From Rhodanobacter sp. FDAARGOS 1247 (lineage in GTDB: Bacteria > Pseudomonadota > Gammaproteobacteria > Xanthomonadales > Rhodanobacteraceae): DNA of 64,000 bases. Shown here piece after piece: positions 26,468 to 34,049 of the stretch. A program made the position numbers and the translations under genes. Below the pieces are notes generated by a model. It was not told the DNA's origin. It searched no databases and saw nothing but the letters and a program-made list of their open reading frames with translations. How positions within the stretch are numbered: position 1 is the stretch's first letter; each line of letters opens with the position of its first letter. Where the stretch lies: assembly GCF_016889805.1 (NCBI RefSeq), contig NZ_CP069535.1, positions 1,364,001 to 1,428,000 of the forward strand. The letters run 5' to 3'.

Positions 26468-27370
26468 TCAGGTCACGGCCGTCCGTGCGCGGGTGACCCG
26501 GCTGGCGGTTTCCTTGTGCAGCTGTGCGGCGAGCCAGGCGCCGGTGGCGACCAGCAGGTCGAGGTCGATGCCGGTTTCCAGCCCTAAGCCGTGCAGCATG
26601 TAGACCACGTCCTCGCTGGCCACGTTGCCGGTGGCGCCCTTCGCGTACGGGCAGCCGCCGGTGCCGGAAACGGCGCTGTCGACCACGCGCACGCCTTCTT
26701 CCAGGCAGGCCAGGATGTTCGCCAGCGCCTGACCGTAGGTGTCGTGGAAATGGACGGCCAGCGCCGCCATCGGCACCTCCTGCGCCACCGCGTGCAGCAT
26801 CGCGCGCGCCTTGGCCGGCGTGCCCACGCCGATGGTGTCGCCCAGCGAGATTTCATGGCAGCCCAGTTCGTGCAGGCGACGCGCCACGCGTACCACGTCG
26901 CTGACCGGCACCTCGCCCTGGTACGGGCAGCCGAGCACGGTGGAGACGTAGCCGCGCACCTGCACGCCGTCGGCGCGTGCCTGTTCCATCACAGGGATGA
27001 AACGTTCGATGGATTCGTCGATCGAGGCGTTGATGTTCTTGCGGTTGAACGCTTCGGAGGCAGCGGTGAACACGGCGATCTCGGTGGCGCCGACTTCGCG
27101 CGCACGCGCGTAGCCCTGCAGGTTCGGCACCAGCACCGGATAGCTCACGCCCGGCAGCTTGCGGATGCGGGTGAACACCTCGGCGGCGTCGGCCAGTTGC
27201 GGCACCCATTTAGGGCTGACGAAACTGGTCGCCTCGATGGTCTTGAGGCCAGTGGCAGAGAGCCGGTCGATCAGCGCGATCTTCACCTCGGCCGGCAGCA
27301 GGGTCTTCTCGTTCTGCAGGCCGTCGCGGGCGCCGACTTCGACGATGCGGACGTGGTTGGAGGTGTTCAT
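26468..27370 (-). CDS. liuE: Hydroxymethylglutaryl-CoA lyase
   Basis: Cleaves HMG-CoA to acetyl-CoA and acetoacetate, the last step of leucine catabolism. The 300-residue TIM-barrel enzyme shows VGARDGLQNE at the N-terminus, the metal-binding HFHDTYGQALAN and the signature SGTGGCPYAKGATGNVASEDV with the catalytic cysteine. GGAG lies before the ATG at 27370. It follows the biotin-carboxylase subunit gene on the same strand across a repeat-filled 150-base gap. Confidence 0.95.
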   Translation of the reverse strand: MNTSNHVRIVEVGARDGLQNEKTLLPAEVKIALIDRLSATGLKTIEATSFVSPKWVPQLADAAEVFTRIRKLPGVSYPVLVPNLQGYARAREVGATEIAVFTAASEAFNRKNINASIDESIERFIPVMEQARADGVQVRGYVSTVLGCPYQGEVPVSDVVRVARRLHELGCHEISLGDTIGVGTPAKARAMLHAVAQEVPMAALAVHFHDTYGQALANILACLEEGVRVVDSAVSGTGGCPYAKGATGNVASEDVVYMLHGLGLETGIDLDLLVATGAWLAAQLHKETASRVTRARTAVT

Positions 27371-27394
27371 GAAAAAGCTCCGGAGGACATCATT

Positions 27395-27511
27395 TCCCTT
27401 CTCCCCCTGGGAGAAGGTGCCCCGAAGGGGCGGATGAGGGTGCGGGGCCGAAATGGACTCTCTGACCTGCCCGAACCCTCACCCCAACCCCTCTCCCATT
27501 GGGAGAGGGGC
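27395..27511. repeat. Cluster of three GC-rich hairpins
   Basis: Three stems lie between liuE and liuD: CCTTCTCCC/GGGAGAAGG (27397-27417), GCCCC/GGGGC (27419-27431) and CCCCTCTCCC/GGGAGAGGGG (27488-27510). The stretch after the first stem (GGTGCCCCGAAGGGGCGGATGAGGG) resembles the element found inside ileS and metH, so this is a related variant. It may modulate expression within the operon. Confidence 0.85.
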
Positions 27512-27520
27512 TTAAAAAGC

Positions 27521-29509
27521 TCACTCGGCGAAGCGCACCAGCACGGCATCCGCCTCGACAAACTCGCCTTGCATGGCGTTGATGCTTTCGATGGTGCCGG
27601 CGCGCGGCGCCTTCAAGGCCAGTTCCATCTTCATCGCTTCCATCACCAGCAGTTCCTGGCCCTGTTCGACCACCTCGCCGGCCTTGGCCTTCACCAGCAC
27701 GATGCGGCCCGGCATGGGCGCGATGATCTGGTTGCCGCCGGCGGCGTCGGTCGCTTCCCACGCGAAGGCGGCGGTGCGGCTGAAGCTGTAGCGCTGGCCA
27801 TCGGCGTCGTGCAGCAGCACGTGGGCGGCATCGACGTGCAACGGCACGCGTTGCGACTCGTCGTCGAAGCGGGCGCTGAGGCAGTCGTCCAGCAGGCGTG
27901 CGCCGCGCACTTCGCAGGCGGCTTCGCCGCGGCGCAGCTGGTAGTCGCCGGCGTGGCCGTGGGCTTCGATGTCGTAGCGTTGTTCGCGCCAGGTCAGTGC
28001 GACGATGCGCTTGCCGGCGTGACCGATGCGCCAGGCGTCGGCGCGGGCCCAGGGCGAATGGGGATCGGACGCAGCGCCGCGGATGCTGGCCTCGTCGTGG
28101 AGCAGGGCGGCAGTGGCGGCGGCGAACAGCACGGTGTCGCCCGGCACCACGTCGCCGACCAGGAACTCTTCGAGATGGCGATCGAGATAACCGGTGTCGA
28201 TGCGGCCTTCGATCACGGCGGGATGGCGCACCAGCCGTTCGAGGAAACCGATGTTGGATTTCGGGCCGATGATCTCGCTGGCGGCCAGCGCCTCGCGCAT
28301 GCGCTGCAGCGCCTTCGGGCGATCCTCGTCCCACACGATCAGCTTGGCGATCATCGGATCGTAGAAGATCGTCACCGTGTCGCCTTCGATCACGCCGCCG
28401 TCGAGGCGCACGTGCTGCGAAGGACTCGGCAGGCGCAGCGTCTGCAGCTTGCCGGAGCCGGGCAGGAAGTTCTGGTCCGGGTCTTCCGCGTAGAGGCGTA
28501 CCTCGATCGCGTGGCCGCGCGAAACCACGTCTTGCTGGGCCAGCGGCAGCGGTTCGCCATCGGCGATGCGCAACTGCCACTCCACCAGGTCCACGCCGTG
28601 GGTCAGCTCGGTGACCGGGTGCTCGACCTGCAGGCGGGTGTTCATTTCCATGAAGTGGAAATCGCCGGCAGGGCCGACGATGAACTCCACCGTGCCGGCG
28701 CCCACGTAGTTCACCGCGCGCGCGGCGGCCACGGCGGCCTCGCCCATGGCGGCGCGCTTTTCCGGGGTGAGGAAGGGCGAGGGCGTTTCCTCCAGCACCT
28801 TCTGGTAGCGGCGCTGCGCGGAGCATTCGCGCTCGCCCAGGTGGATGATGTTGCCGTGGCGGTCGCCAAAGATCTGGAATTCGATGTGGCGCGGATGCTC
28901 CACGTAGCGCTCCAGCAGCATCGAGGCGTCGCCGAAGGCGGCCTGCGCCACGCGCTGGGCGGTGGCAAGCGCCTCGGGGAATTCGGCGTCCGAGCGCACG
29001 ATCTGCATGCCCTTGCCACCGCCGCCGGCCGAGGGCTTGATGATCAGCGGGTAACCAACCTGGTGCGCCTGTTCGGCGAGAAAGGCATTGTCCTGCTGGT
29101 CGCCGCTGTAGCCGGGCACCAGCGGCACGGCATGTTTGGCCATCAGCTGCTTGGCGGCGGCTTTCGAACCCATCGCGTCGATGCTTTCGGGATCGGGGCC
29201 GATGAACACGATGCCGGCGTCCTTGCAGGCGCGCGAGAACGCGGTGTTCTCCGACAGGAAGCCGTAGCCGGGGTGGATCGCCTGCGCGCCGCTCTTTTTC
29301 GCGGCGTCGAGGATCGCGTCGATGCGCAGGTAGGAATCAGCCGGCAACGGACCGCCGATCGGCCAGGCCTCGTCGGCCAGCCGCACGTGCTGCGCGTCCT
29401 TGTCCGCCTCCGAATACACCGCGACGGTGTGGATGCCCAGCCGCCGGCAGGTGCGGATCACGCGGCAGGCGATCTCGCCACGGTTGGCGATCAGTACGCG
29501 TTCGAACAT
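27521..29509 (-). CDS. liuD: Methylcrotonyl-CoA carboxylase biotin-containing (alpha) subunit
   Basis: A 662-residue biotin carboxylase/BCCP fusion. The start at ATG 29509 (MFERVLIANRGEIACRVIRT) has AAGGAGT upstream; a longer frame adds unrelated residues. It contains the ATP-grasp carboxylase domain (PSAGGGGKGMQIV, MEMNTRLQVEHPVTE) and a C-terminal biotinyl domain with the lysine in MEAMKME (about residue 627). With HMG-CoA lyase and an enoyl-CoA hydratase beside it, the leucine-degradation assignment is likely; the carboxyltransferase (beta) subunit is not in the window. Propionyl- or geranyl-CoA carboxylase alpha subunits look similar. Confidence 0.88.
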   Translation of the reverse strand: MFERVLIANRGEIACRVIRTCRRLGIHTVAVYSEADKDAQHVRLADEAWPIGGPLPADSYLRIDAILDAAKKSGAQAIHPGYGFLSENTAFSRACKDAGIVFIGPDPESIDAMGSKAAAKQLMAKHAVPLVPGYSGDQQDNAFLAEQAHQVGYPLIIKPSAGGGGKGMQIVRSDAEFPEALATAQRVAQAAFGDASMLLERYVEHPRHIEFQIFGDRHGNIIHLGERECSAQRRYQKVLEETPSPFLTPEKRAAMGEAAVAAARAVNYVGAGTVEFIVGPAGDFHFMEMNTRLQVEHPVTELTHGVDLVEWQLRIADGEPLPLAQQDVVSRGHAIEVRLYAEDPDQNFLPGSGKLQTLRLPSPSQHVRLDGGVIEGDTVTIFYDPMIAKLIVWDEDRPKALQRMREALAASEIIGPKSNIGFLERLVRHPAVIEGRIDTGYLDRHLEEFLVGDVVPGDTVLFAAATAALLHDEASIRGAASDPHSPWARADAWRIGHAGKRIVALTWREQRYDIEAHGHAGDYQLRRGEAACEVRGARLLDDCLSARFDDESQRVPLHVDAAHVLLHDADGQRYSFSRTAAFAWEATDAAGGNQIIAPMPGRIVLVKAKAGEVVEQGQELLVMEAMKMELALKAPRAGTIESINAMQGEFVEADAVLVRFAE

Positions 29510-29571
29510 GTGGACTCCTTGGCTGGGGCAAAGCCCCGGAAACTTAGCAGATGCGCGGTGCGGCAAGGGCG

Positions 29572-30060
29572 CTATTCGCCTTCCCAGTAGTCGTGCGCGT
29601 CGCCGGGCACGCCGATGTGGCGGAAAGCCCGGGGCTCGCCGGCGACGAAGGCGCCGAACTTGCCCGAGTCGGGGTATTCGCATATCTCCAGCGGTTCCAT
29701 CGTGCTCACCGCCAGGTAGCGCAGCTCGGTGGTGCCGGTGTTGATGATCTGGTGCGCGGTTTCCGGTCCGCCCGGCGGGCAGGCCACCACGTCACCCGCG
29801 CGCAGCGGGTAGCGCGCGTCGCCGTGGCGCAGTTCACCGCTGCCCTCGAGGATGAAGAACATCTCCTCGTCGTTGCGGTGGCTGTGGAACGGGCAGGCGC
29901 GCTTGCCGGGCGCCACCACGGTGAGCCGGTAACCCAACTTCCGGGCGCCGATGTGGCGGGCGATTTCGCCCTTGCGCAAGTCGTAGCGCGTGGCGATGTC
30001 GCCCTGCAGCGCGACGGCCTGGACGACGACTTCATCGATGTTGAGCACGGGTCTGGTCAT
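29572..30060 (-). CDS. Cupin-domain protein within the leucine-catabolism genes
   Basis: A 162-residue single-cupin protein. The metal-binding cupin motif is present as CPFHSHRNDEEMFFILEGSGEL, and the second motif contains PGGPETAHQIIN. It lies between the genes for the enoyl-CoA hydratase (28 bases away) and the carboxylase subunit (63 bases away) on the same strand. The family has many functions (isomerase, dioxygenase, sensor), and no role in leucine breakdown is known to me, so function is open. Confidence 0.8.
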   Translation of the reverse strand: MTRPVLNIDEVVVQAVALQGDIATRYDLRKGEIARHIGARKLGYRLTVVAPGKRACPFHSHRNDEEMFFILEGSGELRHGDARYPLRAGDVVACPPGGPETAHQIINTGTTELRYLAVSTMEPLEICEYPDSGKFGAFVAGEPRAFRHIGVPGDAHDYWEGE

Positions 30061-30087
30061 GTGGATTCCTGGCGGGGCGTCGGCGAG

Positions 30088-30879
30088 TCAGCCGATGGTC
30101 CAAGCCGGTGCGCGCTTGTCGAGGAAGGCGCCGAGTCCGTGCTGGCCTTCGGGCGAGACGCGCAGGCGGGCGATCAGCGCGGCGTTTTCGGTATCGATGC
30201 GTTCGGCTTCGGCCGGATCGGCGCCGCCGATGCGCAGGGCCAGCCGCTTGGCCTCGCGCTGGGCCAGCGGACCAGCCTTGGCCAGGAAATGCAGCTGGCG
30301 TTCGATCGCCTCGTCCAGTTCGCTGCCGGTCGACACCGCATGCAGCAGGCCGATCCGGTGCGCCTCGGCGGCGTCGAAGACCTCGCCGCTGACGAACAGC
30401 CGGCGTGCCTCGCGCAGGCCGATCGCGGCGATCACGTAGGGCGAGATCACCGCCGGCACCAGGCCCAGCTTCACTTCGGACAGCGCGAACTTGGCGGTGT
30501 CCACGCCGATCGCGATGTCGCAGCAGGCGACCAGGCCCACGCCGCCGCCATACGCGGCGCCGTTGACCCGCGCGATGGTCGGCTTGGACAGGAACTGCAG
30601 GTTGCGCATCAGCCGCGCCAGGCGCAGCGAATCTTCGCGGTTTTCCTGTTCGCTGGCGCCGGCCATGCCGCGCATCCAGTTCAGGTCGGCGCCGGCGGAG
30701 AAGCAGCTGCCGTTGCCGGTCAGCACCACCGCGCGCACGGCCGGATCGGCATCGGCCTGGGCCAGCGCCTCGGTTAGCGCGGCGATCAGGGCGTCGTCGA
30801 ACGCGTTGTGGATCTGCGGGCGGTTCAGCGTGAGCCAGGCGACCGCGCCGCGGCGTTCGCTGAGGATGGAATCGGTCAT
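30088..30879 (-). CDS. liuC: Enoyl-CoA hydratase/isomerase, probable methylglutaconyl-CoA hydratase
   Basis: A 263-residue crotonase-fold enzyme. The oxyanion-hole regions are visible in FSAGADLNWM and GAAYGGGVGLVACCDIAIG, with a Glu in FALSEVKLGLVPAVISPYV. LNRPQIHNAFD is the N-terminal signature. Placement ahead of the carboxylase and HMG-CoA lyase genes argues for methylglutaconyl-CoA hydration (LiuC), though crotonases are hard to assign by sequence alone. It is the first gene of this minus-strand group and diverges from feoA. Confidence 0.82.
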   Translation of the reverse strand: MTDSILSERRGAVAWLTLNRPQIHNAFDDALIAALTEALAQADADPAVRAVVLTGNGSCFSAGADLNWMRGMAGASEQENREDSLRLARLMRNLQFLSKPTIARVNGAAYGGGVGLVACCDIAIGVDTAKFALSEVKLGLVPAVISPYVIAAIGLREARRLFVSGEVFDAAEAHRIGLLHAVSTGSELDEAIERQLHFLAKAGPLAQREAKRLALRIGGADPAEAERIDTENAALIARLRVSPEGQHGLGAFLDKRAPAWTIG

Positions 30880-30961
30880 CAGGTCGTCCCCGCAAATAAC
30901 GCGATGATAAACGTTGTCGCAGGGGTGGCCCGGGGTGCTGCAGCCATATCGACAAAAGGAC

Positions 30962-30986
30962 TACAATGCGAATTGTTCTTATTTGA
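30962..30986 (+). promoter_or_regulatory. Probable -10 box and Fur-type site upstream of feoA
   Basis: TACAAT at 30962-30967 fits a sigma-70 -10 box. It overlaps an imperfect AT-rich inverted repeat, AATGCGAATTGTTCTTATT (30965-30983), that matches about 9 of 14 key positions of the Fur 7-1-7 consensus by eye. Repressor binding here would block feoA-feoB when iron is plentiful. No good -35 box is visible. Confidence 0.5.
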
Positions 30987-30997
30987 GATTTTCGCCC

Positions 30998-31243
30998 GTG
31001 CGTCTGTCCGAATTGCCCAAGGGTGCCCCCGCCGTGGTCGACCGCGTGCACGATGCGCATGCGGCCGATCCGATCGCGCAGCGCTTGCGCGACCTTGGCT
31101 TTGTCGACGGCGAGCCGGTGCGGGTGGTGGCGGTGGGGCCGATGGGCGGCGATCCGGTGCTGATCCAGATCGGCTTCACCCGCTTCGCGCTGCGCAAGGC
31201 CGAGGCCAGCCGGGTCAGCGTGCGCAGCGAGGCGGCGGCATGA
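30998..31243 (+). CDS. feoA: Ferrous iron transport protein A
   Basis: An 81-residue SH3-like cytosolic protein that supports FeoB. The GTG at 30998 gives the expected FeoA start MRLSELPKG; an upstream in-frame start would run through the promoter. The core LGFVDGEPVRVV and the end FALRKAEASRV are typical. Its stop overlaps the feoB start (ATGA, 31240-31243). Confidence 0.92.
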   Translation: MRLSELPKGAPAVVDRVHDAHAADPIAQRLRDLGFVDGEPVRVVAVGPMGGDPVLIQIGFTRFALRKAEASRVSVRSEAAA

Positions 31244-33078
31244 GCGCGTCGACCCTGCGCATTGCCCTGGTCGGCAATCCCAACTGCGGCAAGACGGCCT
31301 TGTTCAACCTGCTCACCGGTGGCCGGCAGAAGGTGGCGAACTATGCCGGCGTCACCGTGGAGCGCAAGGAAGGCCGCTTCGCCGCGCCGTCCGGCCGGGT
31401 GCTGCAGATCCTGGATCTGCCGGGCACCTACAGCCTGGACGCGAACAGCCCGGACGAAATGATCACCCGCGATGTCTGCGCCGGCAATTATCCGGGCGAG
31501 GCGGTGCCGGACCTGATCGTCTGCGTGGCCGACGCCACCAACCTGCGCCTGCACCTGCGCTTCGTGCTGGAGGTGAAGCGCCTCGGCCGGCCGGTGGTGC
31601 TGGCGCTGAACATGATGGACACCGCCCGCCAGCGCGGCATCGTGATCGACGTGCCCGAATTGCAGCGTCGGCTGGGCCTGCCAGTGGTCGAAACGGTCGC
31701 GGTGAAGCGCGGCGGCGCGCAGGCGCTGATCGAGCGTGTCGATGGCGAGGTTCCCGCGGCCGCGCCGGTGCAGCCCGATGACGCGGCCAGCCGCGCCGAC
31801 CTGCATGCGCAGGTGCGCGAACTGCTGGCGGCCACGGTGACCATGCCGCGCGCTACCGCCGCGATCGACGACACGCTGGACCGCTGGGCGCTGCATCCGG
31901 TGTTCGGCCTGGCGATCCTCGCGGTGGTGATGTTCCTGGTGTTCCAGGCGGTGTACTCGATCGGCAAGCCGATGACCGACGCGATCGCCGACGGCTTCGA
32001 CTGGATGGGCGGACACGCCGCCACCCTGATGCCGGCCGGGCCGCTGCAAAGCCTGGTCACCGACGGCCTGTTCGGCGGCCTGGGCACGGTGCTGGGTTTC
32101 CTGCCAGAAATCCTGGTGCTGTTCCTGTTCATCATCGTGCTGGAGGAGTCGGGCTACCTGCCGCGGGCCGCGTTCCTGCTGGATCGGCTGATGCTGTCGG
32201 TGGGGCTGACCGGACGCTCGTTCATCCCGCTGCTATCCAGCTTCGCCTGCGCGATCCCCGGCATCATGGGCACGCGCAGCATCACCGATCCGCGCGACCG
32301 GCTCACCACCATCCTGATCGCGCCGTTGATGACGTGTTCGGCGCGGCTGCCGGTGTATGCGCTGCTGATCGGCGCGTTCATCCCGATCCGCTACGTGTTC
32401 GGCGTGTTCAACCTGCAGGGCGTGGTGCTGTTCGCGTTGTACCTGGCCGGCATCCTTGGCGCGATGCTGGTCGGCTGGGTGATGAAGCACATCCGCCGCG
32501 ACAAGAGCGAGCACGCGCTGATGATGGAGCTGCCCTCGTACCGCGTGCCCAAGCTGCGCGACGTGGCGATCGGCCTGTACGAGCGCGGCATGATCTTCCT
32601 GAAGCGGCTGACCGGCGTGATCCTTGGCCTGACCGTGCTGATGTGGTTCCTGTCGACCTTCCCCGGTGCGCCCGAAGGCGCCACCCGGCCGGCGATCGAA
32701 TACAGCTTCGCCGGTTACATCGGGCGCGGCCTGCAGTACATCTTCGCGCCGATCGGCTTCAACTGGCAGATCAGCCTGGCGCTGATCCCGGCGTTCGCCG
32801 CCCGCGAGACGGCGGTGGCGGCGCTGGCCACGGTCTATCTGGTCGGCGGCGAAGCGGCCGGCGGGCTGGGTCATGCGCTGGCCGGGCAGATCTCGCTGGC
32901 CAGCGCGCTGTCGCTGCTGGTGTGGTTCGCGTACGCGCCGCAATGCATGTCCACGCTGGCGATCATCAAGCGCGAGACCGATTCCTGGCGCAACGTGGCG
33001 ATCTCGTTCGGCTACATGTTCGTGATGGCCTACGCCGCGTCGTTCATCGTCTACCAGGTGGCGAGGGTGCTCGCATGA
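31240..33078 (+). CDS. feoB: Ferrous iron transporter B
   Basis: Inner-membrane Fe(II) permease with an N-terminal G domain. The 612-residue protein has the G1 motif GNPNCGKT (residues 12-19), a DLPGTYSLD G3 region and NMMD for G4, followed by about ten TM segments including the two gate regions (LPRAAFLLDRLM... and ARETAVAALATVYLVGG). It is shorter than the E. coli protein but typical of the compact FeoB forms in this group. It overlaps feoA and the next small gene by four bases each, so three genes form one operon. Confidence 0.96.
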   Translation: MSASTLRIALVGNPNCGKTALFNLLTGGRQKVANYAGVTVERKEGRFAAPSGRVLQILDLPGTYSLDANSPDEMITRDVCAGNYPGEAVPDLIVCVADATNLRLHLRFVLEVKRLGRPVVLALNMMDTARQRGIVIDVPELQRRLGLPVVETVAVKRGGAQALIERVDGEVPAAAPVQPDDAASRADLHAQVRELLAATVTMPRATAAIDDTLDRWALHPVFGLAILAVVMFLVFQAVYSIGKPMTDAIADGFDWMGGHAATLMPAGPLQSLVTDGLFGGLGTVLGFLPEILVLFLFIIVLEESGYLPRAAFLLDRLMLSVGLTGRSFIPLLSSFACAIPGIMGTRSITDPRDRLTTILIAPLMTCSARLPVYALLIGAFIPIRYVFGVFNLQGVVLFALYLAGILGAMLVGWVMKHIRRDKSEHALMMELPSYRVPKLRDVAIGLYERGMIFLKRLTGVILGLTVLMWFLSTFPGAPEGATRPAIEYSFAGYIGRGLQYIFAPIGFNWQISLALIPAFAARETAVAALATVYLVGGEAAGGLGHALAGQISLASALSLLVWFAYAPQCMSTLAIIKRETDSWRNVAISFGYMFVMAYAASFIVYQVARVLA

Positions 33079-33377
33079 GCACGAGTTTGCTGCTGCAGTA
33101 CATGGTGATCGGCCTGGCCGTGCTGGCCAGTGTGTGGATCGTGCTGCGCAAGCTGGCCCGGAAGACGACCAACCGCTGGATGGCCGCCGCGTCGATCCAC
33201 TTCAGCCAGCCCGGCCGCAGCGCCCTGGCACGGGCGTTCGGCCGCCGCCTGCAGCCAACCGAAGCCACCGGCGATTGCAGCGATGGTTGTAGCACCTGCG
33301 GCGCCTGCGGGCCGAAACCGCCGGCCGCGGCGCGTCCCGGCGAGCCGATGCCGCTGGAGTTTCGTCCGCGGCAGTGA
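33075..33377 (+). CDS. Small FeoB-associated membrane protein with Cys-rich segment
   Basis: A 100-residue product whose ATG overlaps the feoB stop. It has one TM helix (residues 5-24, LLLQYMVIGLAVLASVWIV), a basic stretch and then a Cys-rich motif CSDGCSTCGACG near residue 70. It takes the place held by FeoC in enterobacteria but is unrelated in sequence. The cysteines could bind iron or an Fe-S cluster; this is an inference. It resembles the uncharacterised DUF6587-type proteins found after feoB in Xanthomonadales. Confidence 0.8.
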   Translation: MSTSLLLQYMVIGLAVLASVWIVLRKLARKTTNRWMAAASIHFSQPGRSALARAFGRRLQPTEATGDCSDGCSTCGACGPKPPAAARPGEPMPLEFRPRQ

Positions 33378-33393
33378 CGCGTTTGGCGTCTTG

Positions 33394-33493
33394 CTCCCTC
33401 CCCTGCGAGCAGGGGAAGGTCGGGGTGGGGTCGCTCTTCGCCAAAGTCAAAAGCGCCCCCCTCCCAACCTCCCCCTGCGCGCAGGGGGAGGAG
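33394..33493. repeat. Paired GC-rich palindromic repeat (doublet)
   Basis: Left stem CCCCTGC/GCAGGGG at 33401-33416 and right stem CCTCCCCCTGCG/CGCAGGGGGAGG at 33469-33492 flank a spacer containing GGGGTGGGGTCGCTCTT and TCAAAAGCG. The same two-stem arrangement recurs at 39671 and 62017. It lies downstream of the feo operon. Confidence 0.88.
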
Positions 33494-33514
33494 CCAACAC
33501 TCGGGACCGGGCAC

Positions 33515-33538
33515 GAAAAAGCCGGCTTGCGCCGGCTT
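33515..33538 (-). terminator. Rho-independent terminator of rpsT
   Basis: On the minus strand the stem AGCCGGC/GCCGGCT with a GCAA loop is followed by a run of five T residues (the A-run at 33516-33520 on the plus strand). It lies about 28 bases beyond the rpsT stop. Confidence 0.88.
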
Positions 33539-33565
33539 CTCGTGCAACGTGGATCGCGCCCCGGC

Positions 33566-33829
33566 TTACGCCAGTTCGCGGATCTTCGCGTTGAGGCGGC
33601 TCTTGTGGCGGGCGGCCTTGTTCTTGTGGATCAGGCCGCGGGCGGCGTAGCGATCCATCACCGGCTGGGCGGCGGTGAAGGCGGCAACGGCGGCTGCCTT
33701 GTCCTTGGCCTCGATGGCCTTGACGACCTTCTTCAGGGCGGTGCGGACCATGGAACGTGCGCTGATGTTGCGCAGGCGGCGCTGTTCGGACTGGCGCGCG
33801 CGCTTCTTCGCGGACTTGATGTTGGCCAA
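33566..33829 (-). CDS. rpsT: 30S ribosomal protein S20
   Basis: An 87-residue primary-binding protein of the 30S subunit. The family N-terminus [12 protein letters not shown] begins right after a TTG at 33829, with GGAG about nine bases upstream, so TTG is the start codon, as in E. coli rpsT, where the weak UUG start is part of autoregulation. An ATG 45 bases upstream would add a non-family extension and lie before the start site predicted from the promoter. The protein is Lys/Arg/Ala-rich throughout and ends [11 protein letters not shown]. It diverges from murJ. Confidence 0.95.
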   Translation of the reverse strand: MANIKSAKKRARQSEQRRLRNISARSMVRTALKKVVKAIEAKDKAAAVAAFTAAQPVMDRYAARGLIHKNKAARHKSRLNAKIRELA

Positions 33830-33873
33830 GGTAGAACTCCGGAATGCAGGGTTGAGGTTGGAAAAAGACGCCA

Positions 33874-33902
33874 ATTATGCGGGCGATTCGCCGATGCGTC
33901 AA
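33874..33902 (-). promoter_or_regulatory. Sigma-70 promoter of rpsT
   Basis: On the minus strand, TTGACG (33902-33897), a 17-base spacer and CATAAT (33879-33874) form a near-consensus promoter. Transcription should begin about 38 bases upstream of the TTG start codon of rpsT, which excludes the ATG further upstream. Confidence 0.85.
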
Positions 33903-34049
33903 TCATTTACGCCGCCGGAATGGGCCGGCGGGGGCGTGTCGCCATCGGGGTGTCGCCATTCTGCCATATCCGGGCTGTCATCCGGCCCGCACGGGCTGTC
34001 AGACTGTGCGCCCTGCGCGATCGGCGCCCCAGGCAGAAACCAGGCACTC

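Noticed and set aside
26591-29590. A 999-codon open frame opposite liuE and liuD, and similar long frames opposite ileS, metH and the GGDEF-EAL gene
   Set aside because: Long antisense frames are expected in high-GC DNA; their products are rich in His, Arg, Gln and Gly and show no family motifs, while the opposite strands encode clear enzymes.
33394-33493. CRISPR array or terminator interpretation of the repeated CCCTGC stems
   Set aside because: Copies are dispersed singly or in pairs, have no regular spacers and no adjacent cas genes, and lack T-runs; some lie inside genes.
33830-33874. ATG at 33874 as start of rpsT
   Set aside because: It would add 15 residues foreign to S20 and lies upstream of the transcription start predicted from the promoter; the TTG at 33829 fits the family and has a good ribosome binding site.
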